Source: Candidatus Ferrigenium altingense
GTDB lineage: Bacteria > Pseudomonadota > Gammaproteobacteria > Burkholderiales > Gallionellaceae
Direction of reading: 5' to 3'
Assembly: GCA_020621985.1 (NCBI GenBank)
Contig: JAHRYS010000003.1
Location: 1-64,000 of the forward strand
Length of the DNA: 64,000 nt
The position numbers and the translations under genes are program-made. The notes below the pieces were generated by a model, which saw only the letters and a program-made list of their open reading frames with translations, made no database searches and had not been told where the DNA came from. Positions 30,505 to 38,833 of this stretch are shown here, one piece after another; position 1 is the first letter of the stretch, and every line of letters begins with the position of its first letter.

Positions 30505-31821
30505 ATGTCTCTCGAAAAAATTACTGAGTTGCTCAATAAGCAAAAATTGGTGGAAGGCGTGGTTCATAATCAAAACGTGCCACACCGCGACCTTGTAGAA
30601 ACCATCGTGCATCGACAGCATCTGGCCGAGTTGCTGGATTTGATGTCCAGACTACCGACAGGGGAAATTGGCAACATCCTCGAAACATTGCCAATGGAAG
30701 ATGCGACGCTTCTTTGGAAGCAGATTCCGGAAGAGCGTAAAAACGATCTCCTCTGGGAGATTTCGGATACCCTCAGAGTGCAGTTGGTAGGAAGCCGGGA
30801 GCCGGGGTTTTCCGAAAGCCAGCTGAACGCTTTTGAGCTGATCGATGGACGGCTGCGGCAGGTCACGATTGCCAGCCGTAAAGATATAGAGGGCTTGCAT
30901 CCGATATGGATTGACCTGCTTAACATCACTAAGGCAGAACGAGCTTATGTGGGTGAGCATTTTGGATTGGAGCTTCCTGACCCTGGCGATGCCTCCGACC
31001 TGGAAGTCGGTTCAAGTTTCCATGTCGAGGAAAATAATGAAATCCATTTCCACTCGAATTTCCTGCTTGACCGTGAAGGCAATTCGCGTAGCGTGCCTGT
31101 AGCGTTTATCCTGCATGATGGAATTCTGTTTTCCGTACGCAATGAAGAATTGCCGGTATTCCGGCTGCAGAGACGCCGCGCCCGGACGCAACCAGGCTAT
31201 GTGACCGACTGTCATGATCTATTGATCGACCTATATGGCGCTGATGTCGAATACTCTGCCGACTCTCTGGAAGGCATTTACACCACCCTTCGCAAGGTGG
31301 GGCGTCAGGTACTGAGCGAAATGATAAGCGACAGGGAGGCGGCCGCCATCCTGGCGGATATTGCGGAAGAGGAGGATCTCAACGGATGCATTCGCAGCAA
31401 CATTCTCGACACCCAGCGCGCCTTGAACTTCCTGATGCGATGCAAGATTTTGTCGCAAAGCCAGTTTGAAGATACAAAGCAGACGCTGCGAAACATCGAA
31501 TCCCTCAACAGCCATACCGCATTCCTGTTCGACAAAATCAACTTTCTGATGGATGCCACCATCGGCTTCATCAACATCAACCAGAACAGGCGCGTTTCAC
31601 AACTGACCGTATTCGGTGTCGTGTTCATGCCCCTCAACATCCTGGCAGGCGTCGGCGGCATGTCTGAGTTTTCGATGATGACCCAGGGAGTTCCATGGCC
31701 GATTGCCTATGGCTCGTTCGTGGTTGGCATGGGGCTGATCGGCTGGGCGACTTATGTCGCGCTGAAACATTCCGAGAACCGGAAGTTGAAAAACAGGGGC
31801 AGGGCATCTCAAGCCAAGTAA
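30505..31821 (+). CDS. CorA-like metal channel with MgtE-N-like N-terminal domain and atypical GMN motif
   Basis: The 438-residue protein starts with about 110 residues of helical, MgtE-N-like sequence (LDLMSRLPTGEIGNILETLP). A CorA-like funnel domain follows, then two C-terminal membrane helices. At the end of the first helix the usual YGMNF is replaced by GGMSEF (Met386). This motif sets ion selectivity in CorA proteins, so transport of another divalent ion or in the other direction is possible. It shares an operon with the CDF gene under the metal-responsive operator. Confidence 0.78.
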   Translation: MSLEKITELLNKQKLVEGVVHNQNVPHRDLVETIVHRQHLAELLDLMSRLPTGEIGNILETLPMEDATLLWKQIPEERKNDLLWEISDTLRVQLVGSREPGFSESQLNAFELIDGRLRQVTIASRKDIEGLHPIWIDLLNITKAERAYVGEHFGLELPDPGDASDLEVGSSFHVEENNEIHFHSNFLLDREGNSRSVPVAFILHDGILFSVRNEELPVFRLQRRRARTQPGYVTDCHDLLIDLYGADVEYSADSLEGIYTTLRKVGRQVLSEMISDREAAAILADIAEEEDLNGCIRSNILDTQRALNFLMRCKILSQSQFEDTKQTLRNIESLNSHTAFLFDKINFLMDATIGFININQNRRVSQLTVFGVVFMPLNILAGVGGMSEFSMMTQGVPWPIAYGSFVVGMGLIGWATYVALKHSENRKLKNRGRASQAK

Positions 31822-31896
31822 CCGGGAATTTCAACGCCGTCAGCACGCCCTGCAGACAATAGGGGACACGGTTTAAATAAAGATTGGAAAAATATA

Positions 31897-31997
31897 TTCA
31901 CCACGAAGAACACGAAGTGCACGAAGAGAGGCAATGCCTATGAGCACTCAATATGATGCAACTCCGCAGAACCTCTTCGTGTTCTTCATGGTTCAAA
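31897..31997. repeat. CACGAAG-type inverted-repeat element
   Basis: TTCACCACGAAGAACACGAA near the left pairs with CTCTTCGTGTTCTTCATGGT at the right. The element lies between the convergent CorA-like and CDF genes and is followed immediately by an ATCTGCG-type arm. Confidence 0.7.
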
Positions 31998-32007
31998 CGG
32001 GGCATTC

Positions 32008-32047
32008 AGGTTTTAATCTGCGTCAATCTGTGTAATCTGCGGAGAGC
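32008..32047. repeat. Single arm of an ATCTGCG-type repeat
   Basis: TTTTAATCTGCGTCAATCTG followed by TGTAATCTGCGGA is one arm of the family found as inverted pairs at 33191-33310 and 62204-62310. No opposite arm was seen here. Confidence 0.6.
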
Positions 32048-32064
32048 GGTTTTTGCGGGCTTGG

Positions 32065-32970
32065 TTAGCCATTGTGGGCGGCATGCCCCGACAGCACGCA
32101 TGGATGTTCGCCGGTCTCGACCTGGATGGTGGTGTGGTCGATGTCGAATTCGTCGTGCAAATGGTTCGCGATGCGGCACAGGAAATCGTCATCGGGCTGG
32201 CCGTCCGGCATGATGAGGTGGACGGTCAGCGCGGTTTCCGAGGTGCTCATCGCCCAGACATGCAGGTCGTGGATCGCCTTGACGCCGGGAAGAGTGGTCA
32301 GGTAATCCGACACCTCGCCCAGTTCGATCGAGGCCGGCACGCCGTCCAGCGAGAGGCGCAGCGCGGGGTGCAGCAGGTCCCAGGTGCCGAACAGGATCAC
32401 TACTGCGATCACCAGGCTGATCGCCGGGTCGAGCCAGGCCCAGCCGGTCCAGAGGAAGAGCGCGGCGGCGATCACCACGCCGAGCGAGACCAGCGCGTCC
32501 GCCGCCATGTGCAGATACGCGCCGCGCAGGTTGAGGTCGTGCCGCCCGCCGCGCGGCATGAACAGCCAGGCGGTGAAGCCGTTGACCGCGATGCCGACGG
32601 CGGCCACCACCATGACGGTGACGCCCTGGATCGGCACCGGATTGGAGAACCTCTCGATGGCTTCCAGGACGATGCCGCCGGTCACGACCAGCAGGGCCAG
32701 CGCATTGAACACCGCCGCCATCATGGTCGCGCGCCCCAAGCCGTAGGTGTGCCTCTCGCTGGGCCGCAGCCTTGCGAGATAGAAACCGCCCCAGGCCATG
32801 AGCAGGCCCAGCACGTCGCTCAGGTTGTGGCTGGCGTCGGAGAGCAGCGCGAGCGAATTGGTCAGCCAGCCGTAGAATGCCTCGACCAGCACGAACAGCA
32901 CATTGATCGTGATGCCGACGGCAAAGGCGCGGTCATAGTCGTGGCGGTGCGGGTGGTCGTGTGTGTTCAT
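32065..32970 (-). CDS. CDF family zinc/cadmium-type efflux transporter (ZitB/CzcD-like)
   Basis: The 301-residue protein has a His-rich N-terminus (MNTHDHPHRHDYDR), six membrane helices and a C-terminal domain. The metal site is in SDASHNLSD and LHMAADALVS (His-x3-Asp). This HxxxD/HxxxD pattern is the ZitB/CzcD type for Zn2+, Cd2+ or Co2+. Its 3' end is the source-type sequence of the fragment at 27850-28045. Confidence 0.9.
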   Translation of the reverse strand: MNTHDHPHRHDYDRAFAVGITINVLFVLVEAFYGWLTNSLALLSDASHNLSDVLGLLMAWGGFYLARLRPSERHTYGLGRATMMAAVFNALALLVVTGGIVLEAIERFSNPVPIQGVTVMVVAAVGIAVNGFTAWLFMPRGGRHDLNLRGAYLHMAADALVSLGVVIAAALFLWTGWAWLDPAISLVIAVVILFGTWDLLHPALRLSLDGVPASIELGEVSDYLTTLPGVKAIHDLHVWAMSTSETALTVHLIMPDGQPDDDFLCRIANHLHDEFDIDHTTIQVETGEHPCVLSGHAAHNG

Positions 32971-33004
32971 CCTGGAAAACTCAGTTCAAGCCACGGTTTG
33001 ATTG

Positions 33005-33052
33005 GAACGCGGGCTTCCAGCCCGCAGGCGGACAGGATGTCCGCGCTCCCGG
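33005..33052. repeat. Paired hairpin repeat (GCGGGC/GCCCGC type)
   Basis: GCGGGC-TTCCA-GCCCGC is followed by GCGGACA-GGA-TGTCCGC, and the outer ends GAACGC and GCGCTCC also nearly match. The unit forms two adjacent hairpins. A simpler relative is at 50022-50048. Together with the next element it fills much of the 357-base gap between the CDF gene and the DsbD-like gene. Confidence 0.65.
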
Positions 33053-33190
33053 TATCCATTCTTGGACTCACCCAAAAGGTGAATCGCATCAATAGCGATA
33101 AAGTTAATCATCACGTGGGTTTCAACTGAAATAGAAGCGTTCAACTGCGGTTTTTAGGTTCATGGCTTTTTCTCGTTTTTCATCCTGAAA

Positions 33191-33310
33191 ACTGCGGTTC
33201 AATCCGCAGATTACGCAGATTCACGCAGATTTTGAAACAGTTATTGTGCAGCACCAAACGGTTATTCAACTGGCGCGGTTTTAATCTTGCGTAATCTGCG
33301 GATAACCGCT
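33191..33310. repeat. ATCTGCG-type inverted-repeat element
   Basis: The left arm GCGGTTCAATCCGCAGATTA (from 33195) mirrors the right arm TTGCGTAATCTGCGGATAAC. Between them lie about 55 unrelated bases. It lies in the 32971-33327 gap; I see no gene in the remaining bases. Confidence 0.72.
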
Positions 33311-33327
33311 TTTTTCATTCCTCGTTT

Positions 33328-34581
33328 TCATATCGATGAACCTTTGGTCAGGCGGGCGGCGATCCAGGTGATCCAGACCGCTACGGACATCAACCCGAAG
33401 GCGACGCCGACGCGGCTGATGTAATCCGGCGCGATCAGCAGCAGGGCGCCCAGCTCCAGCATCATCGCGCCGGACATCAGCTTGAGCAAGCGGCCCTCGC
33501 GCTCGGTGAGCTTTCTTGCGCCGAGGCTGAAGGCGAAGACGGCGACGATCAGGGCCAGCGGCAGCACGTAGACCAGATTATAAGCGGCGAGGTAGCCGTA
33601 GCGCGCGGCGGAGGTGAGGTCGGCGAGGGTGAGCAGGCGCGTATAGACCATGGGGAAACCGGCAGTGCAGAGCAGCTCGTAGAAGTTCGCGGCCACGGCG
33701 AGGAACAGCGTGGCAGCGAGCATGGCCGGCAGGTTGCCGGCGCCGAGGATCGCGCGGCTGCGGCGGAAGAGGCCGGGCTTCTTCGATTCGGGGATGGACA
33801 ATGTGATGCCCTTCCCGAAGCGGAAGAAGTCCTTTACGTTCAAAGCGCCGACGAACACGGCCAGCGCGCCCGCCGCCAGCGTGACCCAGGCGAGGTGGCC
33901 GAAGAGCTGGAAGACGTTCAGCCAGGCCGCCATGAAGGCGAAGTACATGAGGCCGGAGACCAGCACGAAGACGCCGCCGACGAGCAGCATGCGGCGGCGG
34001 CTCTTCTGGTGCGCCATCATCGAGAGCAGGAACAGCAGCACGAAGAAGGCGCAGGGGTTGAAGGCATCCAGCCCCGCGAGGACGAGGGTGAGTATGGGCA
34101 GCGAGAGGCTCGCGGGATCGATGGCGCCGATGAGCGGCAGGCGGATGGGTTCGGGCGGTGCCGCCTGCGCCGCCTGACCGCTTACGGCGCGCGCGCGGCA
34201 ATCGTCGAGGCGCTGGCGGATCAGCGCGCCGGTGGTTGCGTCGCTGTCCCAGCCGACATGCATCTCGCCGCAGAACAACAGCGCGGGGACGGATGCTGCG
34301 TCCTCGCCGAGCTGCCGCGCCATGGATTCGTACCGGCGCACGTTTTCCGGATGGCGGCTGAGTTCCAGGGTGTGCAGCTTCACCCAGGAGCGCGCCCGGG
34401 GCAGCGCCTCGATGTAGGGATGCGCCTCGGTGCAGTGCGGGCAGGTGAGCGACCAGAAAAAATAAAGCTGCACCTCGGGCTGGCCGTCCGCGCCGGCCTT
34501 GAGCCAGGCGTCGTCGGCGCGGCTCGCGCCGGAAAACAGCGCGAGCAGGCAGGCGGCGAGAAACAGGAATTTTCTGATCAT
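33328..34581 (-). CDS. Periplasmic thioredoxin-like domain fused to DsbD/CcdA-like membrane domain
   Basis: The 417-residue protein starts with a signal-like segment, then a thioredoxin-like domain with CPHC (Cys47 and Cys50), then about eight membrane helices. The membrane part contains AFNPCAFF-type and LLCTAGFP motifs, the two conserved cysteines of DsbD/CcdA electron carriers. It probably moves reducing equivalents across the inner membrane to a periplasmic thiol partner or cytochrome maturation. The exact partner is unknown. Confidence 0.82.
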   Translation of the reverse strand: MIRKFLFLAACLLALFSGASRADDAWLKAGADGQPEVQLYFFWSLTCPHCTEAHPYIEALPRARSWVKLHTLELSRHPENVRRYESMARQLGEDAASVPALLFCGEMHVGWDSDATTGALIRQRLDDCRARAVSGQAAQAAPPEPIRLPLIGAIDPASLSLPILTLVLAGLDAFNPCAFFVLLFLLSMMAHQKSRRRMLLVGGVFVLVSGLMYFAFMAAWLNVFQLFGHLAWVTLAAGALAVFVGALNVKDFFRFGKGITLSIPESKKPGLFRRSRAILGAGNLPAMLAATLFLAVAANFYELLCTAGFPMVYTRLLTLADLTSAARYGYLAAYNLVYVLPLALIVAVFAFSLGARKLTEREGRLLKLMSGAMMLELGALLLIAPDYISRVGVAFGLMSVAVWITWIAARLTKGSSI

Positions 34582-34617
34582 CGCAGCATGATACCCGTGG
34601 GCAAATAAATTTCAGAT

Positions 34618-34647
34618 AAAAAAAGCGGCATCCGGAGGGATGCCGCA
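34618..34647 (-). terminator. Intrinsic terminator downstream of pstS
   Basis: Read on the minus strand, GCGGCATCC and GGATGCCGC form a 9-bp stem around a 4-base loop, followed by eight T (A8 at 34618-34625 on the plus strand). It lies 76 bases beyond the pstS stop and separates it from the DsbD-like gene. Confidence 0.85.
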
Positions 34648-34722
34648 ACAGGGAAGAAACATGTATCTACTCAAGCAAGTTAAGCAGGGTGGATTGCTTG
34701 CTTATTTGCCAAACCGGGTTGT

Positions 34723-35775
34723 TTACTTCGTCAGCGACGAGCCCGAGGTGTCGCGGATCTGGTTTTTCCATGCCTTGCGGATCAGGTTCTGCACATTTTC
34801 CGGCAGCGGCACATAGTCCAGGTCGGCAGCCAGTTTGCCGCCGTTGGCGTAGGCCCAGTCGAAGAACTTCAGGACTTCCTTTGCCATGTCCGGATTTTCC
34901 TGCATCTTGTGCATCAGGATGAAAGTCGCGCCGCTGATCGGCCAGCTTTCCTTGCCGGGCTCGTCGGTCAGGATTTCGTAGAAACCCGGCGCCTTGTCCC
35001 ATTGTGCGTTGGCTGCGGCGGCTTTGAAGGATACATCGCCGGGTTCGACGAACAGGCCGTCGCGGTTCTTCATTTGTACGGAGGCCATTTTGTTTTGCAG
35101 CGCGTAGGCGTATTCCACATAACCGATAGTGTTCTTCATGCGTTGCACGTTGGCGGCCACACCTTCGTTGCCCTTGCCGCCGGTGCCAGCCTTCCACGAA
35201 ACCGCCGTGCCTTCGCCCACTGCGGATTTCCACTCCGGGCTGGCCTTGGACAGGTAATTGGTGAAGATGAAGGTGCTGCCGGAACCGTCGGAGCGGTGTA
35301 CCACGGTGATATTGTCGGCGGGTAGCTTGAGGTCCTTGTTCAGGGCCACCAGCGCGGGGTCGTTCCACTTGGTGATTTTGCCCAGGTAGATATTGGCCAG
35401 CGTCACACCGTCCAGCTTCATCTTGTTGGCTGCGACGCCTTCGATGTTTACGACCGGCACCACGCCGCCGATCACGGTCGGAAACTGCATCAGGCCATCC
35501 TTTTCCAGCTTTTCCGGCGTCAGCGGCATGTCGGATGCGCCGAAATCCACGGTCTTGGCGGTGATTTGCTTGATGCCGCCGCCGGAACCGATGGACTGGT
35601 AATTCATGCTCACGCCGCTTACGTTCTTATAGGCTTCTGCCCATTTGGCATAGATCGGGTAGGGGAAGGTTGCGCCCGCACCGGTGATATTGGCGGCCGC
35701 CTGGCTCGCGCCAGCACAGGCCAGAGCGGAGGCTGTGGTGATGCCGATGATGAGTTGCTTGAATTTGCTGTTCAT
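34723..35775 (-). CDS. pstS: Phosphate ABC transporter periplasmic binding protein PstS
   Basis: The 350-residue protein has a signal peptide ending ASQAAA. It then has the PstS signatures ITGAGATFPYPIYAKWAE, GSGGGIKQI, DFGASDMPL and VVHRSDGSGSTFIFTNYLS, which contact phosphate. The ATG at 35775 follows GGAGAC. No pstCAB or phoU is present nearby, so this copy is separate from the transporter genes. It follows the porin gene on the same strand and probably shares its PHO control. Confidence 0.94.
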   Translation of the reverse strand: MNSKFKQLIIGITTASALACAGASQAAANITGAGATFPYPIYAKWAEAYKNVSGVSMNYQSIGSGGGIKQITAKTVDFGASDMPLTPEKLEKDGLMQFPTVIGGVVPVVNIEGVAANKMKLDGVTLANIYLGKITKWNDPALVALNKDLKLPADNITVVHRSDGSGSTFIFTNYLSKASPEWKSAVGEGTAVSWKAGTGGKGNEGVAANVQRMKNTIGYVEYAYALQNKMASVQMKNRDGLFVEPGDVSFKAAAANAQWDKAPGFYEILTDEPGKESWPISGATFILMHKMQENPDMAKEVLKFFDWAYANGGKLAADLDYVPLPENVQNLIRKAWKNQIRDTSGSSLTK

Positions 35776-35812
35776 GTTGTCTCCATTTGGTTGCATCGCT
35801 TAAAAACACTGC

Positions 35813-35854
35813 CTGGGTCAACAACGCCTTGCGGTGAAATGTATGTTGACCCAG
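35813..35854. other. 11-bp inverted repeat between porin and pstS
   Basis: CTGGGTCAACA (35813-35823) pairs with TGTTGACCCAG (35844-35854) across 20 bases. It lies between the porin stop and the pstS start, without a T-tract. It could be an mRNA-processing hairpin that sets relative expression of porin and pstS, or an attenuator. Confidence 0.55.
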
Positions 35855-35879
35855 TCTTCCGGATTGTCCTGGGGCCGGA

Positions 35880-37037
35880 TTAGAAAATGTGTTTTATGCC
35901 GAGAGAAACAGCAGACGGAGAAGCGCCGATACCGTTGACGGTGCTTGCTGCCGAAGTGGTTTGGCTGAAGCCGTAGTCGCTGGCGGTCTTGTTGCTGATG
36001 CGGGAGTAGATCGCGTACAGCTTGGTGCGCTTGCTCAGGCCGTGGTCGTAGCCCAGGCTGAACTGGTTTGCACCGGTATTTGCGAGCGAGGCCAGTTTGC
36101 CTGCCCTGCCGTAGGCAAACTTGACGGCATTCATGCCCATCTTGTAATTGCCTGAGAAGTAGTAGGCATTGTGGCCAAAGCGGTCGGCGCCGACCGCGGC
36201 GCAGCCGCCGGCTACCACGGCGGTGCACAGGTTGTCGCTGGTTTTTTCATAGGCGAAACCCAGGGTGAACGCATCCATCATCGTGTAGCCCAGCCCCAGT
36301 TTCCAGGCCGATTCCTTGCCGCCGACGCGAGTCACATCGAGCTTGTGGTCTTCATAGCCCAGCGAGCCAAAGAACGGAGCGGCATCGTACGTGGCGGCCA
36401 GGCTCACGAGGTTCTCCTTGGCTTGCGCGGCCGTGGTGTTGGTCTCTCTCAGGTTGGCGTAGGCGATCATGCCGGTGAAGCCGCTCAATTTGGGCGTGGT
36501 GTAGTGGATGGTGTTGGTCGGGCGGCCATCGAAGGCGGTGTTGGCGGAATCGACTGTCGTGGGGCTGGTTACGCCGCCCATCAGCGCGCGGTTATCCGCG
36601 ATGCTGTCGGCGAACACATCCAGCTTGCGCGTGGCCAGCTTGTAGGGGGTGTCGTGGCGGCCCAGCAGCACGGTGCCTGCGGTGTCGCTCTTCAAGCCAA
36701 TGAAGCTATTGCGCGTGGCAAAGGTGCCGGTGCCGCCTGCTTCGTTAGTGCTGTCAATGTTGATCTGCTGCTCGATCTGCCAGATGACCGACAGGCCGCC
36801 GTCCAGCCCCTCCGCACCCTTCAAGCCAAAGCGTGAAACGTTGCTCGATACGTTGGTCTTGTTTGCGCCAGAGACACCGGCAGCGGAAGTGCCGTTGTTG
36901 ATGAAGTCATACGACAAATCGGCTATACCGTAAAAACTCACATTGGCGGTTTCGGCCAATGCGGGTGCCGAGAAAGTTGCGGCTGCCAGTGCGATGACGA
37001 TGAGTTTCTTCTGCTTCGTGAAAGCTTTTTGCATCAT
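35880..37037 (-). CDS. Betaproteobacterial trimeric porin, probably phosphate-regulated
   Basis: The 385-residue outer-membrane protein has a signal peptide ending PALAE. It opens with ANVSFYGIADLSYDF and contains SRFGLKGAEGLDGGLSVIWQIEQ and RNSFIGLKSDTAGTVLLGRHDTP, the Gram-negative porin (OmpC-like) signatures. It ends with the required C-terminal Phe (GIKHIF). GGGAG lies 5 bases before the first of two adjacent ATGs. A PHO box lies upstream and pstS downstream, so a phosphate-starvation porin analogous to PhoE or OprP in role is likely. Confidence 0.9.
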   Translation of the reverse strand: MMQKAFTKQKKLIVIALAAATFSAPALAETANVSFYGIADLSYDFINNGTSAAGVSGANKTNVSSNVSRFGLKGAEGLDGGLSVIWQIEQQINIDSTNEAGGTGTFATRNSFIGLKSDTAGTVLLGRHDTPYKLATRKLDVFADSIADNRALMGGVTSPTTVDSANTAFDGRPTNTIHYTTPKLSGFTGMIAYANLRETNTTAAQAKENLVSLAATYDAAPFFGSLGYEDHKLDVTRVGGKESAWKLGLGYTMMDAFTLGFAYEKTSDNLCTAVVAGGCAAVGADRFGHNAYYFSGNYKMGMNAVKFAYGRAGKLASLANTGANQFSLGYDHGLSKRTKLYAIYSRISNKTASDYGFSQTTSAASTVNGIGASPSAVSLGIKHIF

Positions 37038-37118
37038 TAAATCTCCCAGTAATTTTGAATAAGCCGCCCTAGTGCGACCCAGGCAGATTAGAGGGCGAAT
37101 GTGAAAAGCCGATTAAGG

Positions 37119-37140
37119 ATTAGTGAAAGTTTTGTTACAG
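37119..37140 (-). promoter_or_regulatory. PHO box upstream of the porin gene
   Basis: On the minus strand CTGTAAC-AAAA-CTTTCAC-TAAT gives two 7-base half-sites spaced 11 bases apart, matching the PhoB box (consensus CTGTCAT with an A/T-rich 4-base spacer). It lies about 80 bases upstream of the porin start. Confidence 0.75.
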
Positions 37141-37217
37141 GGAAATGATTCGAGGTGCGATTTGATTGCAGCGCGAGCGAGCGAAACAAAAGCAGCTTGA
37201 GATAACCGGCTCTGCGC

Positions 37218-37901
37218 TTACGCCGAAAAGCGGTAACCGCTGCCGCGCACGGTCTGGATCAAATGATCCTTGCCGGCAGTTTCCAGCGCTTTCCTGAGCC
37301 GGCGTATATGCACATCTACCGTACGCTCCTCGATAAAGGCTTGCGTGCCCCACACATGGTTGAGTAGTTGAGCGCGGCTGTATACCCGTTCGGCATGACT
37401 CATGAAAAAATACAACAACCGGAATTCGGTGGGGCCCAATTCAATATTGATGCCGCTTGCCCTGACCCGGTGCGATACGGGAGACAGTTCCAATCCGCCT
37501 ATGGCTAAGGGTTCATCCGGTATTGCGGGAACATGGCGGCGCAGCATGGCACGTATCCGCGCCATCAGTTCGCGGGGCGAAAACGGCTTGGTGATGTAGT
37601 CGTCCGCGCCCGATTCGAGCCCCAGTATTTTGTCGTGTTCTTCCCCGCGCGCCGTCAGCATGATGATGGGAATGTTGCTGGTTCTTGCGTCGCTGCGAAA
37701 TTGCCTGGCAAGCAACGGGCCGCTGGTGTTGGGCAGCATCCAGTCGAGCAGGATCAAATCCGGCAAGTCCTGCCCGATTTGCCGCCAGGCGCTTTCCGCG
37801 TCTTCCGCGCGCAATGCGCGAAAACCGGCCTGCACTACATTGAATGCCAGCAGTTCCTGAATCGCCGGTTCATCTTCGACTATCAAAATTTTTGCGCTCA
37901 T
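37218..37901 (-). CDS. phoB: Phosphate regulon response regulator PhoB
   Basis: The 227-residue OmpR-family regulator has a receiver domain with EDEPAIQELL, LLDWMLPNTSG (phospho-acceptor Asp) and KPFSPREL. The winged-helix DNA-binding domain ends with ERTVDVHIRRLRKALE and VRGSGYRFS. I chose the ATG at 37901; a TTG two codons earlier extends the frame but overlaps the purine-rich site. PhoR is not found downstream in this window. A PHO box precedes it, so autoregulation is likely. Confidence 0.9.
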   Translation of the reverse strand: MSAKILIVEDEPAIQELLAFNVVQAGFRALRAEDAESAWRQIGQDLPDLILLDWMLPNTSGPLLARQFRSDARTSNIPIIMLTARGEEHDKILGLESGADDYITKPFSPRELMARIRAMLRRHVPAIPDEPLAIGGLELSPVSHRVRASGINIELGPTEFRLLYFFMSHAERVYSRAQLLNHVWGTQAFIEERTVDVHIRRLRKALETAGKDHLIQTVRGSGYRFSA

Positions 37902-37946
37902 CTCCAACTTTCAATCACTGATTACGGAATGGCTAATATATGGATA

Positions 37947-37968
37947 ATTTGTGACAGAAAGATGAATG
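37947..37968 (-). promoter_or_regulatory. PHO box upstream of phoB
   Basis: On the minus strand CATTCAT-CTTT-CTGTCAC-AAAT gives two half-sites 11 bases apart; CTGTCAC is one base off the consensus. It lies about 46 bases before the phoB ATG. Confidence 0.65.
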
Positions 37969-38010
37969 TATGAAAGCATTCGTTGCGGTAGGCAGGCACC
38001 AGAAGGCTTA

Positions 38011-38523
38011 TCAGGCGGCGCATGGCGTCGGCGTATCGAAAAAATGCAGGTAGGAGCTCGCGGTGCGCCCGGCGGTGTGGTTGGCTTCGCCCTCCCTGTG
38101 GCCCGGCCAGAATAGGTAATCAAGGGCTTGCAGCATCGGCTTCATCGGCATGTCGACTTTGATGATGTGTTCAGTCATCCAGCGCCTTAAACAATGAGAG
38201 TAATGCTTTATTGCGCCGTCACACCAAACGCCTTTTTTGCCCACCAGCTCGTTTCTAAAATACTGAAGCTCTTTTAGCGAATATTGTTGCGCCTGTCTGT
38301 ATTTGGAAAAATCGAGATTGACCACCCGCGCAATTCTTTCCTCGTTTGCAAAGTGAACGCATAACCAGCCTTCCAGCAATTCGAATGCTTGCGATATGAC
38401 TGAGTGGTTCTTTGCCCTGATTGCGCGTTCTACGCCATTAATCAGGGCTATCAAATTTTTGTGATCTGAATCGATAACTGCATTTCCGGTGCTCAACTGT
38501 TTTGTCCATACAAATTCCATCAT
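38011..38523 (-). CDS. Hemerythrin-like protein with degenerate metal ligands
   Basis: The 170-residue protein has a bacteriohemerythrin pattern: WTKQLSTGNAVIDSDHKNLI, CVHFANEERI and WMTEHIIKVD. Normally the third helix supplies two His in HxxxH; here the segment reads YRQAQQYSLKEL and has none. Only three of the usual five His remain, with the Glu and Asp. The protein may bind metal differently or have lost oxygen binding. An unusual 35-residue tail follows. Two ATGs stand side by side at the start. Confidence 0.72.
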   Translation of the reverse strand: MMEFVWTKQLSTGNAVIDSDHKNLIALINGVERAIRAKNHSVISQAFELLEGWLCVHFANEERIARVVNLDFSKYRQAQQYSLKELQYFRNELVGKKGVWCDGAIKHYSHCLRRWMTEHIIKVDMPMKPMLQALDYLFWPGHREGEANHTAGRTASSYLHFFDTPTPCAA

Positions 38524-38555
38524 GTGCTCCTTAGTTATATGTTCGATTAAAATCG

Positions 38556-38744
38556 CTACCCGTTCAGACGCGGCTCGTCGGATTGCATTTTGAGGAAATG
38601 TTCTGATGTCTTGAGAAAGCGTTTTGCATAGAGGTCGCTCAGGCGCGACATCGGCAACTCAAGTATTTCCTCCTCGCTGTGCGTCAGGCTGGTGATTAAA
38701 CGGCGTTGACCTGCGGGCCGGGTTTGTCGATCGAGTATCAGCAT
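38556..38744 (-). CDS. Small protein of unknown function (62 residues)
   Basis: The frame MLILDRQTRP... has AGGGGG about 8 bases before the ATG at 38744 and ends 32 bases before the hemerythrin-like gene on the same strand. It is charged and helical (THSEEEILELPMSRLSDLY). A longer open frame extends upstream to 39080 but runs antisense-in-frame over plsC and lacks support. Function unknown; it may be co-transcribed with its neighbour. Confidence 0.45.
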   Translation of the reverse strand: MLILDRQTRPAGQRRLITSLTHSEEEILELPMSRLSDLYAKRFLKTSEHFLKMQSDEPRLNG

Positions 38745-38833
38745 TGCATCCCCCTGGTTGGTTGAAGATGCATGCAGGTTATCGAAACCTTGTTGCTGCG
38801 CGATGACGGGAACATGAAGAGTTTGTGAAATCG

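Noticed and set aside
34618-34722. A small gene between the DsbD-like gene and pstS
   Set aside because: The sequence is explained by the pstS terminator and its flank.
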